Origin: Physcomitrium patens
Taxonomy: Eukaryota; Streptophyta; Bryopsida; Funariales; Funariaceae
NCBI RefSeq assembly: GCF_000002425.4
Contig: NC_037256.1
Location: 16,650,830 to 16,714,829 of the forward strand
DNA: 64,000 nt
Direction of reading: 5' to 3'
Position 1 is the first letter of the stretch; each line of letters begins with the position of its first letter. The position numbers were made by a program, and so were the translations under genes. The notes below the pieces were generated by a model. It saw nothing but the letters and a program-made list of their open reading frames with translations, had not been told where the DNA came from and did no database searches. Positions 25,266-35,716 of the stretch are shown one piece after another.

Positions 25266-27376
25266 TGGACCATGTGATTGGAATCATGTGCAATACCTAA
25301 TAAAGGTCCAATTTCTCTTTAGATCTCTTATCTTGTTTTGTAAAAGAAGTTTGTTTAGGATCAAAAAATTACAAAGTCTTAGTCTTATTGAATTAAAGAG
25401 CCTTAGCATGTTTTATAGATAAAGATTTTGTCAAGAAACAAAAAAATATCTTTAGTCAAAAAAACTAAATTCATATATGTAAAAGTTATAGATAGTCATT
25501 TATTGTCATTTAGAGATATTATTTATTAAAATATTTATTTAAATATAATAATTAAAGATTATAATAGTATAATAATATTTAATATGATAAGATCTCTTTT
25601 TAATCTAATTATTTTAGAATTATCTTAGTTAAAAAAATATATTGAATTTTTTATAACCTTAATTTTTTTTGTAGTTTAATCTAAAATCTTAATAGTGAAG
25701 TAGAAATAGATGAGCCAAGTACATCCAAATCCTTATGGATGGATGTAAGTACTTTTATGCATGTGGTAAAAAAAGGGTCATTTTCTACTATATATACTAC
25801 ACCCATTTTTTATGGTAAAAAGATGTCAAGTAATATTTCTAGCCAATATCAAGATTTTTAGCACGTTTTTTTTTAAAAAAAATATAGATATTCTTCTAGA
25901 GCATTAATCCTATGATTATACAATTGATCTATAAGAAAAAGCTCAACTATTATTTGGACTAATTTACAACTTATTGTAAAATGAATTAGTTGCATTAAAG
26001 GAGTATATTGATAAAAACTTGACTATGAATTTTATATACTATTTGAAATTTCTAGGAGGAGCTCTTATTTTATTTGTAGAAATAAAAGTTAAAACTTTGC
26101 AGATGTTTGTAGATTATTGAGGACTTAATAAGATCACCATCAAGAATATTTATTCCTTACCTTTGATTTTAGGATTTCTTGACTAACTCAATCAAACAAA
26201 GATTTATACAAAAATAGATCTATAAGAAATATACAATTTGATCTGCATCAAAGAAAGAGATGAATAGAAGACTACTTTCTAAACTAGGTATAGACTTTTC
26301 AAATATAATGTTATGCCTTTTGGACTCACAAATGCAATAGCTATTTTTCAACATCCCATAAATGATGTCTTTTGTTAATTTTTTGATGATTTTATTGTTT
26401 GTTATATAGATGATATTCTAATCTACTCTAAAAATACAAAAAATATAAACTTTATGATTTTTGTGTATTACAAAAACTTAAAAATATAAGATTATATGCA
26501 TAGATGAAAAAATGTATATTCTATACTGTTCAAGTTGATTTTTTAGAATACATCATTTTCAATAAAAGATTTATTATGGATCTTAAATAAATTCAAACTA
26601 TTATAGATTAAAAGATTTTAAAAACAATCAGAGATGTACAATATTTTTTAAAATTTATCAATTGTTATTGAATCTTTATTAATTTTTTTTTAAAAAATTA
26701 TGATTCTTCTTACATGTTTGATATGTAAAGACAAACTTAAATAGATCAAAGAAGTTGAAACATCTTTTAAAGCCTTGAAGTCAATATTTATTTTTATATC
26801 AATTTTATATTAGGTCAATTTTTTTCAAACGTCCTTCATGAAATTTGATGCATTAGAATTTGCTATGGATATTTTTTTCTCACAAATGGGAGCAAATATT
26901 AAGCTCTATTCAATAGCTTTCTATTCCATTTTTTTTAATAGTCAAGATTAATTACAAAATCTACAACAAAGAACTTCTTGCTATTATAGATTCATTTAAA
27001 AAATGGTGTCATTATTTTAAAGGCGCTTCTAGTGTAATTACTATATATATGGATCATAATAATTTTAAATACTTCATGTTAGTATGTGTTTTGAATTATT
27101 ACCAAGCTCATTAGACCATACCTTTGATTTGATCAAGATTTGATTTTAAATTCATCTATAGACTCAAAAAATAATAAGATTTATCAAATGTCCCTTCTAA
27201 ATATTTTTAACTTATATCAAAAGAAAGAAATGCAACTTTTGATTAATAAAGAACTATTCTCTTGAAGTTGGAGCATTTTCATCTTTCTTATTAATTTCAA
27301 GTTTGAATTCAAGTATGTCTTTTAATTTTTTTCTTCATGTTATTAAGAATAATTCTTCTAAATCTCATGATACTTC
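25266..27376 (+). pseudogene. pol relic of chromovirus B, 5' part (protease, RT, RNase H)
   Basis: The decayed frame follows A's pol: protease, then RT with NVMPFGLTNA and a damaged YIDDILIYS motif near 26400, then RNase H near 26850-27190. It stops abruptly at 27376 where element X inserted, and resumes at 50022 after the 5-bp duplication. Confidence 0.75.
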
Positions 27377-28167
27377 TGTGATTGCTCGTTTTACTTATTC
27401 TGGAAGAAACTTCCCAGAATAAATCCGTATAGGGGGATTCAAACACGGAGAATGACTAGTTACTCAAGCGTTCACGTTAGGGTCACACAATCAATTACCT
27501 CCTGAATGTATCATCTCTATTTCCAATATCTGAACACACAAGGAAACTATAATCTCCTCCTTCACCTTATCGGTCTCTTTCTTACAACAATTGAGTTATA
27601 CCAATAACTGCTATTTCCACTAATATATTCACCTTCATAATCTCCATCTGTAATACTATGCGCTCATAGCTTTCAGCACACAATTATCCTCGTTCCAATC
27701 ACTAAAATTCTTCACACAGAATTGCCATTCACATTACAGTGTTTCATACAAACACAGACTCATTCTCTCTGCTGAACTACAATCAGATTTCAGCATTCAA
27801 TCTTTCTTCTTCTCAAGTAGTACCAATCACATTTCTATTTCATAATTCACTTCACAATATTCAGAAACTCTCAATCCTCTTATTCAAAGAAAATAACAAA
27901 CAAAAGAAAAGAAGTAGCACCAAGCTTACTTCGGCTCACACTATCACAGCGATGGCCCTCGGCTCATGACAAACACAATCTGGCATCTTAATTAACTTCT
28001 ACAACTTCTATATACTTTCTCCTGATTCTTCAGATTCTAATCGTAATTTTGTAATTAATTACTTTTAATAACTAAATCACTCATCTCTCTTTCTGAGATT
28101 CCTATTATATGGACTATTAATATATTTTACTAATATCTTTCAAAAATGAATTAATATCTATTCTACA
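27377..28167 (-). repeat. 3' LTR of element X
   Basis: Same length as the LTR at 49231-50021, with TG...CA termini. On the minus strand it is preceded by the purine stretch gataggagtggggcta (28183-28168), a typical polypurine tract. A 76-codon plus-strand frame present in both LTRs is simply LTR sequence. Confidence 0.9.
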
Positions 28168-28275
28168 TAGCCCCACTCCTATCTGTGCAGCATCCTCGCA
28201 AATACTCAATTGATACCTATCTAAAAATTATCTAACAAAACTCCACAAAGTTACTAGTTCCTCTGGCCTATCTAA

Positions 28276-28458
28276 TTAATCAATTGCCGCAGTATCTGTT
28301 ATTGGCTCCATCGATTCCGATTCCAACTGCAAATCTTCGTCCTCTTCCAATCCTTCCATCACCTCTTGCCTCAACTGAGCTGAAAGGTCTTCATTGCACT
28401 CACCCAATATATGGACTTGAGCATCCAGTTTCAAGATCTGGACATCTCGAAGTTCCAA
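28276..28458 (-). pseudogene. Possible C-terminal tail of element X polyprotein
   Basis: A 60-codon minus-strand frame is rich in Glu, Asp, Leu and Gln (for example EVMEGLEEDEDLQLESES) and lies just before the polypurine tract. The position fits the end of a retrotransposon polyprotein, but no domain is recognised. It may be a chance frame. Confidence 0.3.
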
Positions 28459-28689
28459 TTGTTGTTGCTGCTAACTCATGCATTTTGAAATATCTTCAAT
28501 CGACACTTGTAATTGGCTCCTCACTGTTAATTCTTAACTGGAACTACTACTCTCGAAAACACAAGAAATACAAGAAAATTGCACTCCAACCAACTCAAAA
28601 CAATACCACAGAATGACTTTAACTGGTGTCCCACTCCTATTCTTTTACTACTTCGTGATAATGACAACATGTTACCCATACTGTCTATG

Positions 28690-28907
28690 AAAGGTAATGG
28701 AAAGTAATCTTTCTTGGTCGCCGTATTTAACTTTCAAAAGTCTTGACATATCCTGATTTTTCCATTCTTCTTCCATACCATCACAATTGGCGACATCTAT
28801 GCACTATGTGGAACAACATAAATAAAATCCACGTTGAGAAGTTTATCCAATTTTTCTTTCACTAAAAGGATATATTTTGGATTAAGCCGGTGTTGTCTTT
28901 GACGAAC
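28690..28907 (-). pseudogene. RT fragment of element X (downstream part)
   Basis: Minus-strand translation gives RQRQHRLNPKY, VKEKLDKLL, VWKKNGKIRICQDF and KKDYFPLPF, the N-terminal RT region of Ty3 elements, with two stops. It directly continues the fragment ending EEGVMPV at 35286 once element A and its cgaac duplication are removed. The rest of RT is absent. Confidence 0.8.
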
Positions 28908-29251
28908 TGTCACGGCCATAATCATGTAAGCTAATAATTACATATAGAAATAGGTAGAAGTAAGTAAAAGTAGATAAAAGTAAGTTAATTGTATAATATT
29001 TAATATAGAAGCTTCCTAGAAACTTCCTAGACGCTGCTTTGACTTCATAGGTGTCTTTAATTGACTTTTTGGATTAGAAACGTGGTCAACAAGTTGGCCA
29101 TGTGCCACACATGTTGTTAGCTTGAAGATCAAGCTAACTATGTGGTCCACACGTAGAAAAACTTGCCTTGTAAGTCAAGGCATGTGTCCTACAAAGTCAA
29201 CACATATTGGAGGTCCTATAGAACGTCGCCACGTAGCCCCTAGTTAGATAG

Positions 29252-29259
29252 TATATATA
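29252..29259 (+). promoter_or_regulatory. TATA box of chromovirus A LTR
   Basis: tatatata sits 31 bases upstream of 29283, the predicted +1. The same word is kept in the LTRs of C, B and E (tatatggagg in B's 3' LTR), which supports its function. Confidence 0.7.
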
Positions 29260-29261
29260 GA

Positions 29262-29291
29262 GACAAGAGTGAAGGCTTCTTCACTCTTGTC
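29262..29291 (+). promoter_or_regulatory. Start-site hairpin in chromovirus A LTR
   Basis: Perfect 13-bp arms gacaagagtgaag and cttcactcttgtc flank the loop gctt. The structure spans about -21 to +9 of the predicted start. Related hairpins occur in the same place in decayed LTRs near 21520, 23790, 51755 and 63500, so it is a conserved element of the family. Confidence 0.65.
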
Positions 29292-29461
29292 AACTCCTTT
29301 CTTGCTTCTAGTCTAGGTTCAAGAGTCTTTAGTTTCTTGTCTTGTGGCAATAGCCATTCCAGTTTCCTTTTAATATACCTACTTGTTTATATTTTGACTT
29401 ATTATATCGAGATAGCCTTTTGGTGTATATTTTTCCTCATCGAGTCTTTGTCCTTGACAGA

Positions 29462-29472
29462 TTGACAAGAGT
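29462..29472 (+). promoter_or_regulatory. Candidate self-primer binding site of A
   Basis: ttgacaagagt starts three bases after the LTR end and is exactly complementary to 29283-29293 (actcttgtcaa), the predicted first 11 bases of the transcript. This geometry is that of Tf1/sushi-type self-priming. A weaker alternative, tatcagagc at 29483-29491, matches the 3' part of a plant initiator-Met primer site but starts about 24 bases from the LTR. Confidence 0.5.
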
Positions 29473-29671
29473 ACACTTACAATATCAGAGCTTTGTTTTT
29501 TCTTGAGTAAGAGTGGATTACCCCTTTCTCTTGACAAGACATAAGCGTATTAGGAGTTTGCGGATTACCCACTTCTAAACTGATATTGTTCTTAGTATCT
29601 TCTTTGTTATCAAGACTTTCTTTTTTTTTGTCTTGAGCAATATCAAACAAATTTTTCTTCTTAGTATCATT

Positions 29672-30676
29672 ATGGCAGAGCTTGTTGAAATGAAGAGTGC
29701 AATGGCACAAATGCAAGAGCAAATGAGGGAGTTAATGCTTGCGATGCATCAACTCAATTCACCAACACAGGAAAGAACAAGAATAGCAGAAAGTGGAGAT
29801 ATAGAGATGATCGGAGCTGCTTCAACATCTACAACAAATCACGTTCCTTCTCCAATTGTACAACACCCTATAAGCACTAGAGAACCAAGAATTGCCTTAC
29901 CTGAGAAATTTGATGGTACGAGATCAAAGTTTCGAGGGTTCATCAATCAAGTACAATTGGCAATTGAACTTCAACCGCAAAGCTATCCAACTCCAGGATC
30001 ACAAGTCAGGTTTATTGGCACTCTACTTTCTGGTTCTGCATTATCGTGGTTTTCGTCTTTTCTTGAACAACGAAATCCAATATTGGACAATTTGGAAGTT
30101 TTTTTGGCGGAGTTTCGATCTATGTATGGTGAACACGATGCAACTCGTGTTGCAACAAATAAGATCCGAATTCTGCGACAAGAAAATCGCTCAGTAACAG
30201 TATATGCTTCACAATTTCGACAACTTGCAATTGACATCAAGTGGGATGATGCTGCACTCATCAGTCAATTTCTTTATGGATTGCAATACGAAGTAAAGAA
30301 ATTGATGCTCAACTTACCTGATCCTCAAACTTTGAGTCAAGCAATCGATTTTGCGGTAAAATGTGATAATCGACTTTTTGAATTTCGATCTGAGAATCAT
30401 TCACGGGAACCTCAACGTTATTACTCAATGGCAACATCAACATCTTTGCCAAACGTACATTCGGAAGTAGAAGACATGCAAATTGACGCGGTACGTTTTA
30501 AACCTCTAACTGAGCAAGAAAAGATTCGTCGTCGTCAAGAAGGATTATGTTTATATTGCGGAGAACCTAAGCACACTGCTCAACATTGTCCAAAGAAACG
30601 ACGCAACTATAAAATGAGGGGAACGACGGTCAAAGAAGACAACATGTCGGAAAACGGATTTGTCCAGCTACAATAG
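29672..30676 (+). CDS. gag: Gag of chromovirus A
   Basis: An uninterrupted 334-residue Gag from the first ATG (MAELVEMKS). The N-terminal ~50 residues are Met/Gln-rich and probably coiled; then comes the retrotransposon-gag domain (LPEKFDGTRSKFRGF, VRFIGTLLSGSALSWF, FLYGLQYEVK). A perfect CX2CX4HX4C zinc knuckle (CLYCGEPKHTAQHC) is at about residues 293-306. It forms the particle and binds RNA. The pol frame lies at -1 and overlaps the last 64 bases (30613-30676). The sequence ggaaaac at 30649-30655 is only an imperfect slippery site, so the mode of pol expression is uncertain. Confidence 0.92.
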   Translation: MAELVEMKSAMAQMQEQMRELMLAMHQLNSPTQERTRIAESGDIEMIGAASTSTTNHVPSPIVQHPISTREPRIALPEKFDGTRSKFRGFINQVQLAIELQPQSYPTPGSQVRFIGTLLSGSALSWFSSFLEQRNPILDNLEVFLAEFRSMYGEHDATRVATNKIRILRQENRSVTVYASQFRQLAIDIKWDDAALISQFLYGLQYEVKKLMLNLPDPQTLSQAIDFAVKCDNRLFEFRSENHSREPQRYYSMATSTSLPNVHSEVEDMQIDAVRFKPLTEQEKIRRRQEGLCLYCGEPKHTAQHCPKKRRNYKMRGTTVKEDNMSENGFVQLQ

Positions 30677-33600
30677 GGACCGTGCAGCTGGAACCTTGTA
30701 CAATTCCTAATGAAGGTCCTATCCTCTCCTCAGAACCCTCTCCTTGTTTTATAATAGACTTATATTTAGGACCTAAGAATTACAAAGCCTCTGCTTTATT
30801 AGATTTGGGTGCCTCAGCATGTTTTTTAGATGAACAATTTGTTAAAAGTCGTAAAATACCCTATGTACAGAAACCTAAACCAGTATATGTAGAAGTCATA
30901 GATGGTCGTCCCTTGTCTTCTGGAGATGTCACTCATGAAACTCATCCTATAAAAGTAACAATAGACGGTCATGATAGCTACATAGCTTTTAACATAATTA
31001 AATCCCCGTCCAATCCAGTTATTTTAGGTTTATCCTGGCTAGAAAAATATAACCCTCGAATAGATTGAAATTCGCGTAAACTTGACTTTTCCAAAAGCGT
31101 TATTAATAGTTCTACGAACCAAGTAAAAAATTATAAGTCTAGTACAGTAAAACCCGTACTGATAGGTGCAAAAGCATTTATACACGCAGCAAAAGAAGGA
31201 TCAACTTTTGCTATTTATGCTGCACCTATTTCTGAAAACGTAAAGACTTCAAGTGGCATTCCAAGTCAATATCAGGAGTATCAAGACGTTTTTGAGAAAA
31301 AGAATGCAGATATTCTTCCTGAGCATCGTCCATATGATTGTTCAATCGACCTCAAGGAAGGAACTCAGCCACCATTTGGACCAATTTACAGTTTATCGCA
31401 AGATGAGATGGCTGAACTCAAGACATATATTGACGAGAATTTAGCGAAGAATTTCATACGCCATTCAAAATCTCCAGCAGGAGCTCCAATTCTATTCGTA
31501 AAGAAAAAAGATGGATCTTTACGAATGTGTGTTGATTATCGAGGACTCAACAAGATCACAATCAAGAACAGGTATCCATTACCTTTGATATCAGGACTCC
31601 TTGACTAGTTGAATCAAGCTAAGATCTATACAAAAATAGATCTAAGAGGAGCATATAATCTAGTACGGATCAAAGAAGGAGATGAATGGAAGACTGCGTT
31701 TCAAACCAGGTATGGACATTTCGAATATAATGTCATGCCCTTTGGACTCACGAATGCACCAGCTGCTTTTCAACATCTCATGAATGATGTATTTCGTGAA
31801 TTCTTAGACAATTTTGTCGTCTGCTATCTAGACGATATCCTGATCTATTCCAAGAACGTCGAAGAACATGAAATACATGTTCGTCAAGTATTACAAAAAC
31901 TTAGAGATGCAGGATTGTACGCCAAGATGGAAAAGTGTGTATTTCACACTACTCAAGTTGACTTTTTAGGATACATCATTTCAAATGATGGTCTCATGAT
32001 GGATTCTAAGAAAGTCCAAACAATCGTGGATTGGAAGATTCCAAGGACAGTAAGAGATGTTCAATGTTTCTTGGGATTTGCCAATTACTATCGGATCTTC
32101 ATCAAAGATTTCTCACGAGTTGCAGCTCCACTTACACGCTTGACTAGTAAAGATAAATTTCAATGGAATCAAGAAGCGGAAGCAGCATTTGAAGCCTTGA
32201 AGACATCGTTTGTCTCTGCACCAGTCTTATATCGTGTTGACTTTTCCAAGGCATTTTTTATGGAAACAGATGCATCAGATTTTGCCTTGGGTGCAGTTTT
32301 ATCACAAATGGGAACAGATGACAAACTCCATCTGATAGCTTTTCATTCAAGAAAATTCTCAGCAGCCGAGATCAATTATGAGATCCACGATAAAGAACTT
32401 CTTGCGATCGTGGATTCCTTTCAAGAATGGCGTCATTATCTAGAAGGCGCTTCTAGTCCAGTCACTGTGTATACAGATCACAAGAACCTCGAGTATTTCA
32501 TGTCAGCACGCGTGTTGAATCGTCGTCAAGCTCGTTGGAGTATGTCTTTGTCAAGATTCGAGTTCATTATCACTTATATGCCAGGAAAACAACAAGGTTT
32601 ATCCGATGCCCTATCTAGACGTTCTTATTTTGCACCAAAAGAAGGAGATGCAGCTTTTGAGCAACAAAGAACGGTCCTCTTGAAACCGGAGCAATTTCAT
32701 CTCCGAGCAATGAAATCAACATTGACTGTTGATTCAACTTTTCTCAAGCAAATCCAGTCCAGTATGTCCTCAAACCCTCTTGTTTATGATATCGAGAATA
32801 ATTCTTCCAAGTCTCATGATCCTTCTAAGTTCGAGTTCAAGAATAATCTATTATATTTTGAAGGACGCCTATATGTTCCAGAAGGAGAAGCACGTTTACG
32901 TGTTCTTCAAGCACGTCATGACTTTCCAGCAGCAGGGCACTTTGGATATAATAAGACTTTGGAACTCATATCAAGAGATTTTTGGTGGCCACAAATGTGG
33001 AAGTCAGTCAAAGACTTTGTACAATCATGTGATATTTGTTCAAGATCGAAAATTCCTCGTCATCGACCTTACGGACTTCTTCAGCCATTACCTATACCAG
33101 AACAACCATGGTCTTCTGTTTCTATGGATTTCATCACAGATCTTCCAAGCTCAAGATCTTATGATTCTATATTTGTGATAGTAGATCGTTTCACCAAGAT
33201 GGCACATTTTGTGCCATGTACAAAATCTATCACAGGTGAAGAAACAGCTAAGCTTTTCATTGATAATATCTATCGCTATCATGGATTACCTAAAGATATC
33301 ATATCGGATAGGGGAACTCAATTTGTGTCAAGATTTTGGAGGACCCTTTTCAAGATTTTAAAAGTGGACATAAAACTATCTTCGGCTTTTCATCCTCAAA
33401 CTGATGGACAAACAGAGCGCGTAAACCAAGTCTTGGAGCAATATTTAAGGTGTACTATCAACTACCAACAAGATGATTGGACAACCCTTCTGCCATTGGC
33501 AGAGTTTGCTTATAATAATACGGTACATTCTTCCACGCAACAAACACCTTTCTTTGCCAATTATGGCTATCATCCACGACTTGATACTTTTGATTTTTCA

Positions 33601-34170
33601 AAAGTTGATAATCTTGCAGCAGAAGATATGGCAAATCGGTTGTCAGAGTTACATGCAATAATGAAGACACAATTGAAGGAAGCTCAAGAACGACAAAAGA
33701 TAAACGCAGATCTATATCGTAAGGAGCAACTACAGATCAACGTCGGTGATAAGGTATGGCTACTTCGTCGCAATATCAAGACTACTCGACCTTGTGACAA
33801 GTTGGACTATCGTAGGCTTGGCCCCTTTTCTGTTTCTGAACAGATCAACCCAGTTGCATATCGGTTACATCTACCAGAGTCAATGAAGATCCATCTGGTA
33901 TTCCACGTATCTCTTCTTGAACCATATAAGACAGTGGATATACAAGGAAGAAGACAAATGCCACCGCCTCCTATAGAAGTAGATAATAATGAAGAATTTG
34001 AGGTGGAAGAGATATTAGACTCAAGGCGGCGCCGAAATAAGCTGGAATATCTTGTTCATTGGCGCGGATATGATATTAGTGAACGCACATGGGAGCCATC
34101 CAGGAATCTAGCAAATGCATCAACTAAAGTCAAAGTTTTTCATCAACGACATCCATCAAAACCAAGATGA
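30613..34170 (+). pseudogene. pol: Pol of chromovirus A (PR-RT-RNaseH-IN-chromodomain), two nonsense codons
   Basis: One frame with two internal stops: TGA at 31066-31068 after NPRID, and TAG at 31606-31608 after ISGLLD. Both are one transition from the residues conserved in relatives (Trp, Gln). Order: aspartic protease with LLDLGASACF (the usual D-S/T-G is D-L-G); RT with FGLTNAPAAFQ and YLDDIL; RNase H (METDASDFALG, YTDHKNLEYF); integrase with H-H and CDIC zinc residues and the D, D, E triad (MDFITD, DRGTQF, DGQTERVNQ); a GPF module; C-terminal chromodomain (FEVEEILDSR, LEYLVHWRGY, ERTWEP). Chromodomains steer integration to modified histones in this clade. The part after the second stop is 853 codons and fully open. 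Confidence 0.92.
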
Positions 34171-34264
34171 AAATCTCTCTTATAAAAGAGACAAGATTGA
34201 GGCAAGATAACATTCAATTTCCTATCCTTGTTTGTAACTTCTTTGCATTTGTGACGCTAATTAG

Positions 34265-34687
34265 ATGGAGAGCCAACAACCAGCAGATTCAACTCAAGAA
34301 CCTTCGTTTGCTGACCTGTCGGATGAGACATTACGATTGTCACAACCTTCAAGACGACGCAATCGAGATGAAGATCTTCAAGAACGACATGTTCTTCCTC
34401 GAAGAGATGGTGAGATACAACGCGTTTGGTATCACGATTTGGGAAGGGACTCCCGATGTTTGGTGATTTTGCTAGAGGTAGGAACAACTCCTGATGGTGT
34501 TCCGAATATTCTATTCGAACGAAGTTATGAAGGCCTCAATAATGATCAAATAACTGGGTGGTCTTCCCGCCCTGGTATGGGACACTACCGATGGTTGAAA
34601 GGCCCTATCAATCATCTTCGAAGAGAACAGAGTTCAGAGTATGTGGTGAATACAATTCGTCGCATCATAGATTTCCTCAACATATGA
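34265..34687 (+). CDS. ORF3 of chromovirus A, unknown protein
   Basis: A 140-codon frame with its own ATG lies 94 bases after the pol stop and ends about 41 bases before the 3' LTR, in a different frame from pol. The first ~50 residues are polar and Arg/Asp/Gln-rich (SRRRNRDEDLQER); the rest looks folded, with RVWYHDLGRDSRCLVILLEV, LFERSYEGLNNDQITGW and IRRIIDFLNI. No signal peptide, membrane span or known domain was recognised. Chromoviruses normally have no gene here. Remnants in C (21904-22300), D (52851-53274) and E (61439-61564 plus 62818-63117) are collinear and decay mostly by stop codons, so this was a real gene of the family. Function unknown. Confidence 0.8.
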   Translation: MESQQPADSTQEPSFADLSDETLRLSQPSRRRNRDEDLQERHVLPRRDGEIQRVWYHDLGRDSRCLVILLEVGTTPDGVPNILFERSYEGLNNDQITGWSSRPGMGHYRWLKGPINHLRREQSSEYVVNTIRRIIDFLNI

Positions 34688-34714
34688 TGACCGCTCCTCG
34701 TGGAACTCGTCTCT

Positions 34715-34725
34715 AGAAGGGGGGG
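34715..34725 (+). promoter_or_regulatory. Polypurine tract of chromovirus A
   Basis: agaaggggggg lies three bases before the 3' LTR and is the expected plus-strand DNA primer site. Equivalent purine runs precede the LTRs of C and E. Confidence 0.8.
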
Positions 34726-34728
34726 TAA

Positions 34729-35280
34729 TGTCACGGCCATAATCATGTAAGCTAATAATTACATATAGAAATAGGTAGAAGTAAGTAAAAGTAGATAAAA
34801 GTAAGTTAATTCTATAATATTTAATATAGAAGCTTCCTAGAAACTTCCTAGACGCTGCTTTGACTTCATAGGTGTCTTTAATTGACTTTTTGGATTAGAA
34901 ACGTGGTCAACAAGTTGGCCATGTGCCACACATGTTGTTAGCTTGAAGATCAAGCTAACTATGTGGTCCACACGTAGAAAAACTTGCCTTGTAAGTCAAG
35001 GCATGTGTCCTACAAAGTCAACACATATTGGAGGTCCTATAGAACGTCGCCACGTAGCCCCTAGTTAGATAGTATATATAGAGACAAGAGTGAAGGCTTC
35101 TTCACTCTTGTCAACTCCTTTCTTGCTTCTAGTCCAGGTTCAAGAGTCTTTAGTTTCTTGTCTTGTGGCAATAGCCATTCCAGTTTCCTTTTAATATACC
35201 TACTTGTTTATATTTTGACTTATTATATCGAGATAGCCTTTTGGTGTATATTTTTCCTCATCGAGTCTTTGTCCTTGACA
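34729..35280 (+). repeat. 3' LTR of chromovirus A
   Basis: 552 bp, almost identical to the 5' LTR, with the same TATA and hairpin. It is followed by the target duplication cgaac, after which the X RT frame resumes on the minus strand. Confidence 0.95.
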
Positions 35281-35285
35281 CGAAC

Positions 35286-35716
35286 TGGCATAACACCTTC
35301 CTCTAGAATAATTTGGTGCTCACACACGTTCGTTGGAATCCCTTTCAAATCCGCATATGACCACGCAAAGGTAGATTTGTGATGGACAATAATACCGACA
35401 TATATTTTAATTACCTGTGGCATTTTGTTGGTGCCCAGGTTAATAGATTGACACATAGGGTCTTCAACAACCTTTGATTTAATTGTCTTTTCTTGATCTG
35501 AATATCTTGTATTATCTGACATATGAAAACCACCCAAATCTAGTTCCAATGTGTTGACTCTATTGACTGTGGGATTTTTCATCCATTCGGCAATAGCATG
35601 ATCCGAGTTAGTCACATCCTCTTGATGCAATAAATATTTGCCGGGACTTCCACATTGGTAGACTCCTGCCTTTGCTGTTGAAGTATTTTGTCCTACCCCA
35701 AATTACGGTGTCGTGA
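35286..35716 (-). pseudogene. RT N-terminal region of element X (upstream part)
   Basis: Minus-strand translation contains FAWSYADLKGIPTNVCEHQI and LEEGVMPV, the conserved entry to Ty3 reverse transcriptase. Upstream the frame is broken by several stops. It connects across A to 28907 and across Z to 37142. Confidence 0.8.

Larger units (their letters stand above)
28908..29459 (+). repeat. 5' LTR of chromovirus A
   Basis: It begins TGTCACGG, ends TCCTTGACA and contains a TATA word (29252-29259) followed by a 13-bp inverted repeat over the predicted start site. It differs from the 3' LTR by a g/c change near 28993 and a t/c change near 29314. U3 is about 375 bp. Confidence 0.95.
28908..35280 (+). 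mobile_element. Young chromodomain Ty3/gypsy element A (chromovirus) with a third ORF
   Basis: A 6373-bp element with 552-bp LTRs (28908-29459, 34729-35280) differs at about two positions between LTRs by eye. Perfect duplications of cgaac lie at 28903-28907 and 35281-35285. LTR ends are TGTCA...TGACA. Order: LTR, primer-binding region, gag, pol (protease, RT, RNase H, integrase, chromodomain), ORF3, polypurine tract, LTR. It sits in the RT of element X. It is recent, yet pol carries two nonsense codons and the protease motif is altered, so it is probably non-autonomous now. Confidence 0.95.

Noticed and set aside
27739..27969. 76-codon plus-strand frame, repeated at 49593-49823
   Set aside because: It is present in both X LTRs at the same offset and opposite to the element's coding strand, so duplication reflects the LTRs and not a gene family.
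34167..34466. 99-codon frame overlapping ORF3 in another phase, echoed at 53133-53423 and 61497-61688
   Set aside because: No ATG context of its own that is conserved, and the ORF3 phase preserves the longer and more collinear product; kept as a shadow.
34257..34487. Antisense 76-codon frame opposite ORF3, also seen as a plus-strand frame at 22087-22284
   Set aside because: It is the mirror of ORF3. The sense frame aligns better across copies and has the ATG and position of a gene; the antisense frame is a by-product.
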